Source: Thermoguttaceae bacterium (GTDB taxonomy: Bacteria > Planctomycetota > Planctomycetia > Pirellulales > Thermoguttaceae). Taken from it: a DNA stretch of 64,000 nucleotides. Each line of letters starts with the position of its first letter. Within the stretch, counting starts at the first letter, position 1. The DNA lies in assembly GCA_025060325.1 (NCBI GenBank), contig JANXBW010000018.1:38918-102917 (forward strand). The letters run 5' to 3'. Under the pieces are notes generated by a model, which saw nothing but the letters and a program-made list of their open reading frames with translations, ran no database searches and was not told where the DNA came from. The position numbers and the translations under genes are program-made. Positions 1-9,012 of this stretch are shown here, piece after piece.

Positions 1-220
1 TGCTTTGGGGCAGTCGCGCGCTCGGCCCTGGGTGATGCTTGGCCAAAAACAAAACCAGGCCCGCGGAAATACTGTCCGAAACAATCGTGCACATAGCTTT
101 AACTTCCGCGCCGACCCCGCGGTGATCGAAAGCGGCAACCAAAATGTGGATGAATTGTTCTTCCGTCAGCGACTCCGGGAACTTTTGGCTGAAATAAACG
201 CCCACTTCGGCGAAGTCCAT
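1..220 (-). CDS. partial unrecognised protein running off the left edge
   Basis: On the minus strand a frame is open from a TAA at 398-400 down to the first base. The only ATG in it is at 218-220, so I place the start there and the gene is cut by the window edge. About 73 residues remain (MDFAEVGVYF... ending ...GPSARLPQ). The composition looks protein-like, with hydrophobic strand and helix segments and G/C-rich third positions, whereas the overlapping plus-strand frame looks random. The codons between the TAA and this ATG also look coding (for example ELPVVVSASRGKSVY) but contain no ATG, GTG or TTG, so the true start may be non-canonical or the 5' end may be broken. I do not recognise the family. 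Confidence 0.4.
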   Translation of the reverse strand, partial: MDFAEVGVYFSQKFPESLTEEQFIHILVAAFDHRGVGAEVKAMCTIVSDSISAGLVLFLAKHHPGPSARLPQS

Positions 221-561
221 CCGGTGGCCAAACGGCCCCGGCTTGAACTGAAAGACTAGTTTGACCGACGGCCTCTTCAGAACGCAGGCCCCCTGGTAAA
301 CTGATTTCCCGCGAGAGGCGGAAACTACGACCGGGAGCTCATGCCGGACCGGCGCCAGCTTGAGCTTCTCTTCGGTAAGGCCGCGATTAAGTTGAGCTTA
401 ACTTCTTGCGAACGAGGGTTGCCGCTCCGGCCCGTGAGTAGAAGAATGATGAGTTAACACTTAATCGCGCCTTAAACGGTGCTTCACGACCGCCTGCGGG
501 CGGAATCGCAAGCCGAGATTCTCACGCACCTGGTTGCCACCGGAAGGAAGTTGCCGGACTT
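221..561. other. gap before asnB, partly coding-like on the minus strand
   Basis: The first ~180 bases continue the minus-strand frame of the left-edge gene but offer no start codon. The rest holds nothing I can name. There is no clear promoter, and no strong ribosome-binding site directly before asnB. Confidence 0.4.
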
Positions 562-2520
562 ATGTGCGGCATTGTTGGCGGCGTGTGGACTGATTCCCGA
601 CAGACAATTAGTCCGCCGATTCTTCGGGAAATGGTGCGGCTCCTCTGCCATCGCGGACCGGATGACGAGGGTTTTTTCTTTTGGCCACCCCGGAGCGACG
701 GCAGCACGCGGGGGATTCATGTGGCCCTAGGGCATCGCCGGCTTGCCGTCATCGACTTGCAGGGCGGCAAGCAACCCATGGGTAACGAAGACGGCAGTGT
801 CTGGGTGGTGTTTAATGGCGAAATTTACAATTTTCGGGAGCTCCGAGAACGCCTCCGACAAGCCGGTCACCGCTTTGCCACCCGAAGCGACACCGAAGTG
901 CTTCTCCATCTTTATGAAGCCGAAGGAATCGGCATGCTCTCGCGGCTGAATGGCATGTTTGCTTTTGCCATTTGGGACTGCCGGGAGCAGCTCCTTCTCT
1001 TGGCGCGAGACCGCTGTGGAGAAAAGCCGCTTTTTTATTTGCCGTCGGAGGGAGGCCTTTTCTTTGCAAGCGAAGTAAAGGCGCTGGTCCGCCTTCCTTT
1101 TTTTCGTGCGGAAATTAGTCCACGAGCCATTGATCTTTACCTAACCTATCAATATGTGCCTCATCCGTACACGATCTATGAAGGGGTCTACAAACTTCCG
1201 CCGGGCCATTATCTTGTTTGGCAAAGCGGCCGGGTGCGGACTGACGCGTTTTGGACCCCGGATTTTCAGTCGGAAGTCAACTACCCGTTAAAAGGCGCAA
1301 GCGAACAACTCCGTGAACTTCTGAGCGATGCCGTACGTTTACGGCTGGAAAGCGACGTACCCCTGGGTGCCTTTCTCTCCGGGGGAATTGATTCGACCAT
1401 TGTCGTGGGCCTGATGCGTCAACATGCCAGAGAGCCGGTCCATACCTTTTCCATCGGCTTTCCCGTCCGTGCCTACGATGAAAGGAACTATGCGCGGGCT
1501 GCCTCATCCTATCTCGGGACTGTCCACCACGAATATCTTGTCGAGCCGGATGCTGTGGCTATCCTTCCTCGGCTTGTCTGGCATTATGACGAACCTTTCG
1601 CCGATAGTTCAGCCATTCCTACCTGGTATTTGGCAGAGAAGACCCGTCAACATGTGACAGTCGCGCTCACGGGCGACGGGGGCGATGAGCTATTTGCTGG
1701 CTACCCCCGTTATTGGGCGGTGCGACTTGCCTCCTGGCTCGATAGCCTTCCAGCGGGCGGGAGGAGGCTTGGCACCAGGTTGCTTCTGAAAACCCTGCCC
1801 CACTCAGCGCGGTTCAAATCCCCCTGGCGACGGCTTCGTCGATTCTTGGAGCAGCTTGAGCTTTCCCCCCTTGAGCGGTACCTGGAATGGATCGGCATCT
1901 TTCCAACCGCGATCCGGATGGATTTGTACACCCCGGGGTTCGCCGAGCGAGTCCGCGGGGAAGATTGCTATCGCGCTGCCAGTTTCTTAGAGGAAGCTTT
2001 CCTGAAAGCTGACCGGCGCGACCCGCTAACTGCCATAATGATTACCGATCTGGTAACGTATTTGCCTTGCGACCTAATGACCAAGGTGGATATCGCCTCC
2101 ATGGCCCATGGTTTGGAATGCCGGCAGCCGTTCCTGGATCACCGGGTCGTGGAGTTCGCCACGAGGCTCCCGCTCAGACTAAAAATCCTGGGATTTCGGG
2201 GGAAAAGAATTTTGCGGCAAACTTTTCGGGATCTGCTTCCGCCCCCAATTCGGCGCCGCGGTAAGATGGGCTTTGGTGTTCCCCTCGATGCCTGGTTTCG
2301 GGGCCCGCTACGGCCCTTGTTAAAGCAGGTGCTGCTCGGCCAGCGCCTGCTCGGCCGAGGGATTTTCCGCCAGGAGGCAATCGAGCGGTTGATGGCGGAG
2401 CATTGGGATCAGCGCCGGGACCATAGCGCCCGACTTTGGGCACTTCTCGTCCTAGAACTTTGGATGCAGCTGTGGCTCGACGGAAAGCTTCAGCCGCTGC
2501 CGAAGATCACCTCGGCCTGA
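562..2520 (+). CDS. asnB: asparagine synthase (glutamine-hydrolysing)
   Basis: A 652-residue class B asparagine synthetase, which makes asparagine from aspartate, ATP and glutamine in the cytosol. The start is fixed because Cys2 of MCGIVGG is the glutaminase nucleophile once Met is removed. The N-terminal amidotransferase domain (about 1-200) shows GHRRLAVIDL, FNGEIYNF and RSDTEVLLH. The synthetase domain carries the PPi loop LSGGIDST near residue 275, then LTGDGGDELFAGY and the C-terminal FGVPLDAWF segment. Length and order fit the AsnB family, including versions that act on polysaccharide or peptide precursors in other bacteria. The flanks give no pathway: the left-edge gene points away and the HtrA gene follows after ~380 bp. 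Housekeeping asparagine synthesis is the default reading. Confidence 0.93.
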   Translation: MCGIVGGVWTDSRQTISPPILREMVRLLCHRGPDDEGFFFWPPRSDGSTRGIHVALGHRRLAVIDLQGGKQPMGNEDGSVWVVFNGEIYNFRELRERLRQAGHRFATRSDTEVLLHLYEAEGIGMLSRLNGMFAFAIWDCREQLLLLARDRCGEKPLFYLPSEGGLFFASEVKALVRLPFFRAEISPRAIDLYLTYQYVPHPYTIYEGVYKLPPGHYLVWQSGRVRTDAFWTPDFQSEVNYPLKGASEQLRELLSDAVRLRLESDVPLGAFLSGGIDSTIVVGLMRQHAREPVHTFSIGFPVRAYDERNYARAASSYLGTVHHEYLVEPDAVAILPRLVWHYDEPFADSSAIPTWYLAEKTRQHVTVALTGDGGDELFAGYPRYWAVRLASWLDSLPAGGRRLGTRLLLKTLPHSARFKSPWRRLRRFLEQLELSPLERYLEWIGIFPTAIRMDLYTPGFAERVRGEDCYRAASFLEEAFLKADRRDPLTAIMITDLVTYLPCDLMTKVDIASMAHGLECRQPFLDHRVVEFATRLPLRLKILGFRGKRILRQTFRDLLPPPIRRRGKMGFGVPLDAWFRGPLRPLLKQVLLGQRLLGRGIFRQEAIERLMAEHWDQRRDHSARLWALLVLELWMQLWLDGKLQPLPKITSA

Positions 2521-2901
2521 GAAGGGTTTATGGAATAGATGAGCCGTGGGGCCGAGCCTGCAAACTTTCCCGCTGAGTGTCCGAAGGGGACCGTTCTAAA
2601 CCGTTTGGGGAACTGCGTGCGGCCCCAAGTTTGCAGGGAAAAGAGAGTGTTGAAGCCGGCTGCCAGTTTGACTTGCAAATATGTCGGGGAAAGTGCAAGG
2701 CCCTCCCAAGCTCGCGTATCGCCCGTGAGGTTGCTACCAAGAAAACGGGGCGGTTTTCCCCTCGCTTATCCGGGAGTGGAGATTAAGAATAGCTTCGGGG
2801 ATTCCTTTGGGCAAAACGGGCATTTAGTGATTGACTACGAATGCAAAACATGAATGTCACCAGGTACCTTTCGCATTGGGGTGGGAGAAGGAGGAGGAGC
2901 G
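2521..2901. other. gap between asnB and the protease gene
   Basis: No gene seen. It contains an 18-base quasi-palindrome at 2741-2758 that recurs exactly at 18191-18208, and a strong GGAGGAGG-type ribosome-binding site just before the protease start at 2902. Confidence 0.5.
2741..2758. repeat. 18-base quasi-palindrome, first copy
   Basis: GAAAACGGGGCGGTTTTC, identical to 18191-18208. It lies 160 bases before the HtrA start. Confidence 0.6.
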
Positions 2902-4389
2902 ATGAACCGACATAAAGCGTGGATGGTGACGGTGGCAATGCTATTGGCCGCGGGCATCTTAGCCGCTGCAGCGTGGCGGTTGCCCGCCCTGATATCCGAG
3001 TTAAGTTACGCAGCGGAGCGCGGCCAGGCGCAAGCGCTCAGGGAGGCGTTGGCCTCTGGTCAAGCTGGACCCGCAGGGTTCCAGGCCGTCGCTCGAGCCA
3101 TTCGACCTTCGGTAGTCAGCATTAATTCGGTCACGAAGATTCGCTCCACTGCTCCGCGGCTTCCACGGGCACCTTTTCCAGATTTACCTGAGGAATTTCG
3201 CTGGTTCTTCGAGCCCCGGCTACCTTTCCCGGAGGAATTTGTGCAGCGTGGGCTAGGAAGCGGGGTTATCGTTAGTGCGGACGGTTACATCCTCACTAAT
3301 CACCATGTTGTGGCCCGTGCTACGGAGATCGAGGTGACCCTTTCTGATGGCCGACGGTTCCCCGGTAAGGTCGTAGGGAGTGACGAGCGGACCGATTTGG
3401 CCGTCGTTAAGATCGAGGCCACCGGACTCGTGCCGGCAGTGCTGGGCAATTCCGACGCCGTCGAAGTGGGTGAATGGGTGGTTGCGATCGGCAGCCCGTT
3501 TGGGCTCGACCAGACGGTGACGGCAGGAATCATAAGCGCCAAAGGTCGTTCCGACGTAGGCATCGCCGACTACGAAGATTTCATCCAGACCGACGCCGCT
3601 ATTAACCCGGGCAACAGCGGGGGACCGTTAGTCAACATGCGCGGCGAGGTCATCGGGATCAACACCGCCATTGCCTCCCGAACCGGCGGCTTCATGGGCG
3701 TGGGATTTGCTATCCCAAGCAACATGGCCAAAGCTGTGATGGATGCCATCCTCACCCACGGCCGCGTGGAACGGGGATTCCTAGGCGTAACACTCCAGCC
3801 GCTTACAGAGGAGCTGGCGGAGTCGTTCGGCTACAAGGGTACCAAAGGTGCATTGGTGGCTGACGTCACGCCCGACCAGCCGGCAGCTAAAGCCGGGATC
3901 AAGCCGGGCGATATCATCGTGGAGTACAACGGCACGCCGGTTGAGAGCGTGACTCAACTCCGCAACGCAGTCGCGATGACCCGCCCGGGCACGAAGGTGA
4001 ATATTGTGGTCGTCCGCGAAGGCCGGCGCGTGGAGCTTCGGGGTGTAGAAATCGGTCAATTCCCCGAGGACCTGCCGGTCCGCGGTGTGCCGCGCGAGGA
4101 GGCAGTCCAAGACCTTGGTCTTAGCGTTCAAACGCTCACTCCCTCTGCCGCTCAGGAACTAGGCTTGCCTGAAGACGAAAAAGGTGTTGTCGTAACTGGT
4201 GTGGAGCCTGGAAGTCTTGCTGCGATGGCCGGGATCCGACCGGGCGACGTTATCCAAGCAGTGGGCGATCGTCCGGTGACAAACGTGTCGGAATTCCGGG
4301 CTGCTATTAAAGATTTGGGTGGTACGGGCATTCGGCTGCAGATCCGGCGCGGCGACACGCGGCTGTTTATCTTCTTGCGGGGGCGGTAG
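2902..4389 (+). CDS. HtrA/Deg-family periplasmic serine protease with two PDZ domains
   Basis: A 495-residue trypsin-like protease/chaperone. The start at 2902 is chosen because a GGAGGAGG ribosome-binding site sits just upstream and the signal-anchor segment (residues 7-28) begins there. An upstream in-frame codon at 2854 would add 16 residues. The catalytic triad is visible: His135 in LTNHHVV, Asp165 in ERTDLAVVK and Ser239 in NPGNSGGPLV. PDZ1 covers about 285-375 (RGFLGVTLQPL, ADVTPDQPAAKAGIKPGD) and PDZ2 about 400-490 (GVEPGSLAAMAGIRPGD). The family degrades or refolds damaged envelope proteins. The gene is monocistronic and ends in a good terminator at 4550-4592. No regulatory site was seen. 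Confidence 0.93.
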   Translation: MNRHKAWMVTVAMLLAAGILAAAAWRLPALISELSYAAERGQAQALREALASGQAGPAGFQAVARAIRPSVVSINSVTKIRSTAPRLPRAPFPDLPEEFRWFFEPRLPFPEEFVQRGLGSGVIVSADGYILTNHHVVARATEIEVTLSDGRRFPGKVVGSDERTDLAVVKIEATGLVPAVLGNSDAVEVGEWVVAIGSPFGLDQTVTAGIISAKGRSDVGIADYEDFIQTDAAINPGNSGGPLVNMRGEVIGINTAIASRTGGFMGVGFAIPSNMAKAVMDAILTHGRVERGFLGVTLQPLTEELAESFGYKGTKGALVADVTPDQPAAKAGIKPGDIIVEYNGTPVESVTQLRNAVAMTRPGTKVNIVVVREGRRVELRGVEIGQFPEDLPVRGVPREEAVQDLGLSVQTLTPSAAQELGLPEDEKGVVVTGVEPGSLAAMAGIRPGDVIQAVGDRPVTNVSEFRAAIKDLGGTGIRLQIRRGDTRLFIFLRGR

Positions 4390-4549
4390 TCGGCGACAGA
4401 TGATCTCGGCAACGGAAGCTTATAGTCTGGCCGCAGGAAAAGCGATCGGCCGGCCAACTTATACTGGCAGCTTTGCCATGGATGAATCCGGGGCTTTGTC
4501 AAGCACCTAAGCCCGGCTAACCCTTCCAACTTCGCCTGAAGTTTCTTAG

Positions 4550-4592
4550 AGGACGGTCTGGGCCCTAGCTTCTCAGATCGTCCTATTTTTTT
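4550..4592 (+). terminator. rho-independent terminator after the HtrA gene
   Basis: An 11-bp stem (4550-4560 with 4574-4584, one G-T pair) with a 13-base loop is followed by A and seven Ts (4586-4592). It ends the protease transcript and overlaps the last codons of the convergent polX gene. Confidence 0.8.
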
Positions 4593-6313
4593 CGCCGGAG
4601 GAGTTTGGCAAGCTCAGACCACGGGCGAGCGTTTGCCACATCCGCCTTCGTTAGTCCGCCGCGGCGCGCCTGGAGCACTCCGTATCGCATTGCATCCAAC
4701 CCGTCAACGCTGTGGGCGTCGGTGGCGATCACCACCAGAACCCCGTGCTTTTTGGCACTGGCGCAAGCTACATCGTCAAGGTCCAGTCGCTGAGGGTGTG
4801 CATTTAGCTCCAGCATTTTGCCTAAAGCGGCTGCCTTGTGGATGACTGCTTCCAAGTCGATTTGGTACGGTTTGCGTTTGCCAATGAGCCGGCCCGTGGG
4901 ATGGGCAAAGCAAGCAACGTGGGGATTTTCTAAGGCCTCGAGGACGCGCCGGGTAATCTTTTCGCGGGATTGGTTCTGGCCGTAGTGGACGCTTGCTACC
5001 ACCCAGTCGGCTTCGGCTAAAACGTCATCCGGCAGATCAAGGCCGCCTTCTTCCAGAATATCCACCTCCACCCCCTTGAGAATGCGGATGCCCTTAAGGC
5101 GCCGATTGAGCCGATCGATTTCTTCCCACTGCTTGCGGAGGCGATCAGCATCCAAACCGCCCACCATGCTAACCCGCTTGGAATGATCTGTGATGGCGAT
5201 GTAACTCAGCCCCCTTGCCTTAGCCGCCAAGGCCATTTCCTCAATCGACGCCGTGCCATCTGTCCAGTCGCTGTGGACATGAAGGTCGCCTTGAATGTCA
5301 GAAATTTCCACCAACTTGGGTAAGGTACCGGCCTCGGCCCAAGCGAATTCCTCGCGGGCCTCACGGAGCTCCGGCGGAATCCACGCCAGTCCCAAAGCTG
5401 CGTAAACTTCTTCCTCCGTTCGGCCAGCAATTCGTTTCTCGCCGCGGAAGACACCGTACTCGTTGACTTTTAACCCCAGGTCCTTTGCCCGCCCACGAAG
5501 CACGATGTTGTGATCTTTGGAGCCAGTGAAATACTGAAGAGCGGCTCCGAACGATTCTTCTGGCACTGCCCGAAGGTCCACCTGCAGACCAAGCTGCAGG
5601 CGAACCGACATTTTGGTGTCGCCCCGCGCTAAGATCTTTTCCACGCCGGAGAATCGGCCGAAATGATCCATTACTGATGCGGGATTATCCGCGACGACAA
5701 GAAGATCTAAGTCGCCAACTGTTTCTTTGCCCCGGCGGTAGCTGCCGGCAAATTCCATTTGCCGAATACCTTTGCACCCCTCCATGTGTTGACGAATACT
5801 TTGGGCGATTTGGTCGGCCACGGCCCAATACATTCGCTGGGCCGCTTGGGCCGCCAGCTCCAGACCTTCCAGAATGGCGGCTTCCGTCTTCTCCCCGAAA
5901 CCCTTAAGCGTCCGAACACGGTGTTCCAAACACGCCTGGCGAAGTTCGTCTAAATTGGTAACCCCAAGCTCGCGGTAAAGTGCGGCCGCTCTTTTTGGAC
6001 CCAAACCTGGAATCCGCAGAATTTGGAGGACACCTTCGGGCACTTGCGAGCGAAGCTCTTCCAAAAGAGGCAAAGTACCGGTCTGAGCCAGTGTGGCAAT
6101 TTTCTCCGCTAGGTCTTTACCAATTCCGGGAAGCGAGCTCAGGTCTCGCTCGCCACTTTCGACAAGATCGGCCACCGACTCGGTCATCTCACCCACAGTG
6201 CGGGCAGCGTTCCGATAAGCACGCACCCGAAATGGATTAGCCCCCTGAAAGTCGAGAATATCCGCAATTTCCTCAAGGGCGGCGGCAATCTCGGCGTTGG
6301 TCAATCCGGCCAT
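4583..6313 (-). CDS. polX: DNA polymerase/3'-5' exonuclease PolX
   Basis: A family X DNA polymerase of about 576 residues for gap-filling repair. I start at the Met of MAGLTNAEIAAALEE (6311-6313) because bacterial PolX proteins normally begin there; the frame could extend 14 residues further. Order: HhH/8-kDa domain (about 1-85, ANPFRVRAYRNAARTV; LPGIGKDLAEKIA), a second HhH (LRIPGLGPKRAAALYRELG), and polymerase palm with GSYRRGKETVGDLDLLV, whose Asp pair binds metal. The C-terminal PHP phosphoesterase domain starts near residue 340 with DLHVHSDWTDG and AITDHS, and ends with a metal-binding IATDAHS. All the metal-ligand motifs expected for the PHP nuclease are present. The gene is convergent with the protease and lies 182 bp downstream of the GTPase on the same strand. 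Confidence 0.93.
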   Translation of the reverse strand: MAGLTNAEIAAALEEIADILDFQGANPFRVRAYRNAARTVGEMTESVADLVESGERDLSSLPGIGKDLAEKIATLAQTGTLPLLEELRSQVPEGVLQILRIPGLGPKRAAALYRELGVTNLDELRQACLEHRVRTLKGFGEKTEAAILEGLELAAQAAQRMYWAVADQIAQSIRQHMEGCKGIRQMEFAGSYRRGKETVGDLDLLVVADNPASVMDHFGRFSGVEKILARGDTKMSVRLQLGLQVDLRAVPEESFGAALQYFTGSKDHNIVLRGRAKDLGLKVNEYGVFRGEKRIAGRTEEEVYAALGLAWIPPELREAREEFAWAEAGTLPKLVEISDIQGDLHVHSDWTDGTASIEEMALAAKARGLSYIAITDHSKRVSMVGGLDADRLRKQWEEIDRLNRRLKGIRILKGVEVDILEEGGLDLPDDVLAEADWVVASVHYGQNQSREKITRRVLEALENPHVACFAHPTGRLIGKRKPYQIDLEAVIHKAAALGKMLELNAHPQRLDLDDVACASAKKHGVLVVIATDAHSVDGLDAMRYGVLQARRGGLTKADVANARPWSELAKLLRRKK

Positions 6314-6495
6314 AAGCGGCTGTATCCTTTCAGCGACGATCGACAAGAGCCCCAAAGCCCCACAAAATGGCTGTCTACGCGGTTACTCTGACCGCTTCAG
6401 ACGCGGTTGTTGTCCTTCTCAAATGTGATCGCTTCCAATCTCGTTTACACTGGGGTGAAACAAAAATGCCCGCTCGATGGGGCGATGCTATCGTG

Positions 6496-7488
6496 CTAGA
6501 TGTGCAGTTCCACGATGTCCTTGTCCTGAAGAACGTAATCACCCTTGACCTGCGTGCCGGGATGAACGGCCGAGCCCCAAACCCGGCCAAACTTGAGTTT
6601 TTTCACATAGTCGTTGTGGATTAACGCCGCCAAATCAAGCAGGGTGCTTCCGCGGCGGAGCGTAAACGGGCGGTCGAGGTCCGGCTCCTTTTGAGCAGGA
6701 TGCTTCGTGTACACGCGGACGATGTCTAAAGCTTCGAAGATCGCCTTCTGCAACACGTCGAGACCCTCGCGGGTCTTAGCGGAAATCACATACTCCGGAA
6801 AGTCCACCGGCAGAAGCTCATGCAGTAACTCCAAGCGATCGCGGGCCTCCGGCAAGTCGATCTTGTTAGGCACAAGGAAAGTTTGCGTGTACGACAAGCC
6901 CAAATCGTCTTCGTCCAAATAGGATTTCCGGGCAAGGCGAGTTTTGGTCTGATTAAGCCGATTTAATATGGCCTGACAATGCTCAATGCCGTCGTCACTA
7001 CCAAGATCGACCAATAGCAGCACCAAGTCGGCCGATCGGATGAGGCCGTACATGTACGGCTCGCAGAAGTCCGCGGTTATCGGTGGCGTATCGACGAGCT
7101 GGATCATTACGTCTTCGTAGGGCATCATCCCCGGCAAGGGGACCTTAGTGGTGAAAGGATAGTCGGCAATCTCGGGCGTAGCCCGGGTCAGGGTAGCCAA
7201 AAGCTGGCTCTTGCCGGCGTTTGGACCGCCGATGATTACCGCAGTACCGGCCCCTTGCCTGGGGATTCGGAAACTCCGGGTCTTTTTGCCACTTTTTTTC
7301 TCTGCCTCGAGCTCTCGCTTCGTCTTAGCGATTTTGGCCTTGATCGCCGCCTGGAGGTGGTCTGTCCCCTTATGCTTGGGGATTTCAGCGAGCATCCACT
7401 GGAGACAACGAAGCTCTTCCTCCAACGTGGTAGCACGTCGGTAAGCTTCCTCGGCCTTTAGATATTGCGGGGTCAGATTCGCAGGCAT
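6496..7488 (-). CDS. DRG/Obg-like GTPase with TGS domain
   Basis: A 330-residue cytosolic GTPase. An N-terminal helical stretch (about 1-85, many Lys and Glu) precedes the G domain: G1 GGPNAGKS near 90, G2/switch with YPFTT, G3 as DTPP instead of the usual DTPG, G4 NKID and G5 SAK. The C-terminal TGS domain (about 260-330) ends in GDYVLQDKDIVELHI, as in the DRG subfamily. Such proteins are thought to act in ribosome or translation quality control; the specific role here is unknown. It lacks the glycine-rich Obg fold, so it is not ObgE. The ATG at 7486-7488 is the only sensible start. The partner is probably RNA or the ribosome (inference from family). Confidence 0.85.
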   Translation of the reverse strand: MPANLTPQYLKAEEAYRRATTLEEELRCLQWMLAEIPKHKGTDHLQAAIKAKIAKTKRELEAEKKSGKKTRSFRIPRQGAGTAVIIGGPNAGKSQLLATLTRATPEIADYPFTTKVPLPGMMPYEDVMIQLVDTPPITADFCEPYMYGLIRSADLVLLLVDLGSDDGIEHCQAILNRLNQTKTRLARKSYLDEDDLGLSYTQTFLVPNKIDLPEARDRLELLHELLPVDFPEYVISAKTREGLDVLQKAIFEALDIVRVYTKHPAQKEPDLDRPFTLRRGSTLLDLAALIHNDYVKKLKFGRVWGSAVHPGTQVKGDYVLQDKDIVELHI

Positions 7489-8086
7489 GGCCTACGAGAC
7501 TCCTATCTAAAGGGCCCACGCGGACTCATTGGGGGCAACTGAGCAGTCACAATCCACTGGTCGTGGGGGGCTATTCTCGGCAATCCTGGCCTCTCGACAG
7601 GTCCAATAGGAACCTATGACTCTCAAGTTTAAATACGCCGCCAAGCAGAGAGTGATACGCCTCTCCGGGCCCAAACCACCTGAGGACTTCCGATTGATTT
7701 TTCCCCTCGGAAACGACCCGTGGTAGTCAAGCCAATAGGCCCGGGACGCCAGGGCATTCCATTCGCCTCGATGGTAAGTTAGGCACGAGCCTAGCCTCCC
7801 CCCGAGGCCTGGGGGGTTGAGGCAAATGAGTCTCGTCCTTACCACCCTTCATGGCACAGGTTACCCGACGAAGGGGGACATTACCCGCCGTAAAGAACGA
7901 CTTTTCCGAAATTCCACATCTTAGCTCAGCTTAACGGACCTTTGGCCAAAAAGGGCATTTGCTCTATCCCATCCAGTTTGACTAATCAGCCGACATAACC
8001 TAGGCTAGTGCGAAGCCCGGGCTATCGGGGAAGCACCCCAGTTGCTTGGCCCGCCGTTACCATTCCGTAGTAGGGAGGCTCTTTCG
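7489..8086. other. intergenic region upstream of csrA with a putative promoter
   Basis: Divergent spacer between the GTPase and csrA. A small minus-strand frame at 7507-7845 does not look coding. Near 7978-8006 I see TTGACT, 17 bases, TAGGCT, a plausible sigma70-type promoter for csrA. Nothing else is recognised. Confidence 0.4.
7978..8006 (+). promoter_or_regulatory. putative sigma70-type promoter of csrA
   Basis: TTGACT and TAGGCT are separated by 17 bases. The -10 keeps the three most important positions (T, A and final T), and the same hexamer recurs in the promoter near 10372. It lies ~80 bases before the csrA start. Confidence 0.4.
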
Positions 8087-8437
8087 ATGTTGGTTCTAAC
8101 CAGGCGGAAAAATGAAAGCATTATCATTAACGATAACATAAGGATAGTCGTCATTGGGGTGTACGGTGACCGGGTCAGGCTAGGAATTGAAGCCCCGCCG
8201 GAAATACCCGTTCATCGCAAGGAGGTTTTTGATCTCATCAAGCGAAAGCTTGCGGAAAACACCGGCAAACCTGAGGAGCCAGCCCGATCATCGCAACCGC
8301 CGGCGGAGCCTGGCCCGGGTGAAAGCCCCCGCCCGTCAGATCTCTCCCAGGAGGGCGGAGGAAAGATAAGCACTGAACACCGGCGCCCGGCATCCTCGGA
8401 AGCGAATCAGTGTGAGGGGGTGGCGGTCGCTGGCTAG
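8087..8437 (+). CDS. csrA: carbon storage regulator CsrA with a long C-terminal tail
   Basis: CsrA/RsmA is a dimeric RNA-binding protein that recognises GGA in hairpin loops and controls translation and mRNA stability. Residues 1-62 match the family end to end (MLVLTRRKNESIIIND..., VRLGIEAP, VHRKEVF), with the RNA-contacting Leu4, Arg6 and Arg44 present. The start at 8087 is preceded by AGGGAGG. Typical CsrA has 60-75 residues; this one has 116 because of an extra Pro/Ser/Glu-rich, probably disordered tail from about residue 65. The tail keeps the same codon character, so it does not look like a simple readthrough of noncoding DNA. No fliW or flagellar gene is nearby. Confidence 0.92.
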   Translation: MLVLTRRKNESIIINDNIRIVVIGVYGDRVRLGIEAPPEIPVHRKEVFDLIKRKLAENTGKPEEPARSSQPPAEPGPGESPRPSDLSQEGGGKISTEHRRPASSEANQCEGVAVAG

Positions 8438-8741
8438 TGTTTCCCGGGCGACTCGTCCGACAGGCTGGGCTGAGTCGAAATCTCATCCAGCTGGCAGGAC
8501 CAGAATTAAATCCGCCTCTAACAACCTGCGCCTTCGTCGGCTTTCCTCAGATTCGCTGGCGGGCAGCGTGTCAAAAGCAAATAGGCGCCTTACGCCGAGC
8601 GCCGGCCATATCCCCCGGGCACCGAGCGGCTCAGCGATTGGTCCCTGGGTCTGGCGAAACTAAGCCCCAGGGCAAAGCCCGTAAAGGCTAGCGCAGGGAC
8701 GCCCGTGGGTTTCTCCCAAAACTTTGGAAAGTGACCTCAAC

Positions 8742-8783
8742 ATTATCCTTTGCAAATTTCAAGATTATCCTCTGCAAATTTCA
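8742..8783. repeat. two-copy tandem repeat, 22-bp period
   Basis: The 20-mer ATTATCCTYTGCAAATTTCA occurs at 8742-8761 and again at 8764-8783 with one difference, followed by a partial third copy (TGCAATTT). It is A/T-rich compared with its surroundings, so it could be a protein-binding site. Confidence 0.8.
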
Positions 8784-8984
8784 TGCAATTTACGCGAAAA
8801 TTGACGCAGACTGACGCCGGTTTGAGGGACCAACTCACGGTCCCCCATCAGAAGGGAGTTACACGAATAGGTGGTAGTCGCCCAGAAAAATCGGCATGGG
8901 TTGCGGCCCCTACTATAAGCCCATTTGGGATTATTGGCCCCCGGTAAGGGTGGTCTAGCACGGCTCGCCCGAATCCCAGTGGCC

Positions 8985-9012
8985 TTGCCAGGCGTCGGGG
9001 GCCGCGTATACT
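8985..9012 (+). promoter_or_regulatory. possible promoter upstream of tRNA-Glu
   Basis: TTGCCA and TATACT with a 16-base spacer, 185 bases before the tRNA. The hexamers are good but the distance is long, so the link to the tRNA is only a suggestion. Confidence 0.35.

Noticed and set aside
5..259. Plus-strand 84-codon frame at the left edge
   Set aside because: Composition looks random, and the opposite strand carries a far more protein-like frame over the same bases.
7507..7845. 112-codon minus-strand frame before csrA
   Set aside because: Random composition, no initiation signal, overlaps a probable regulatory region.
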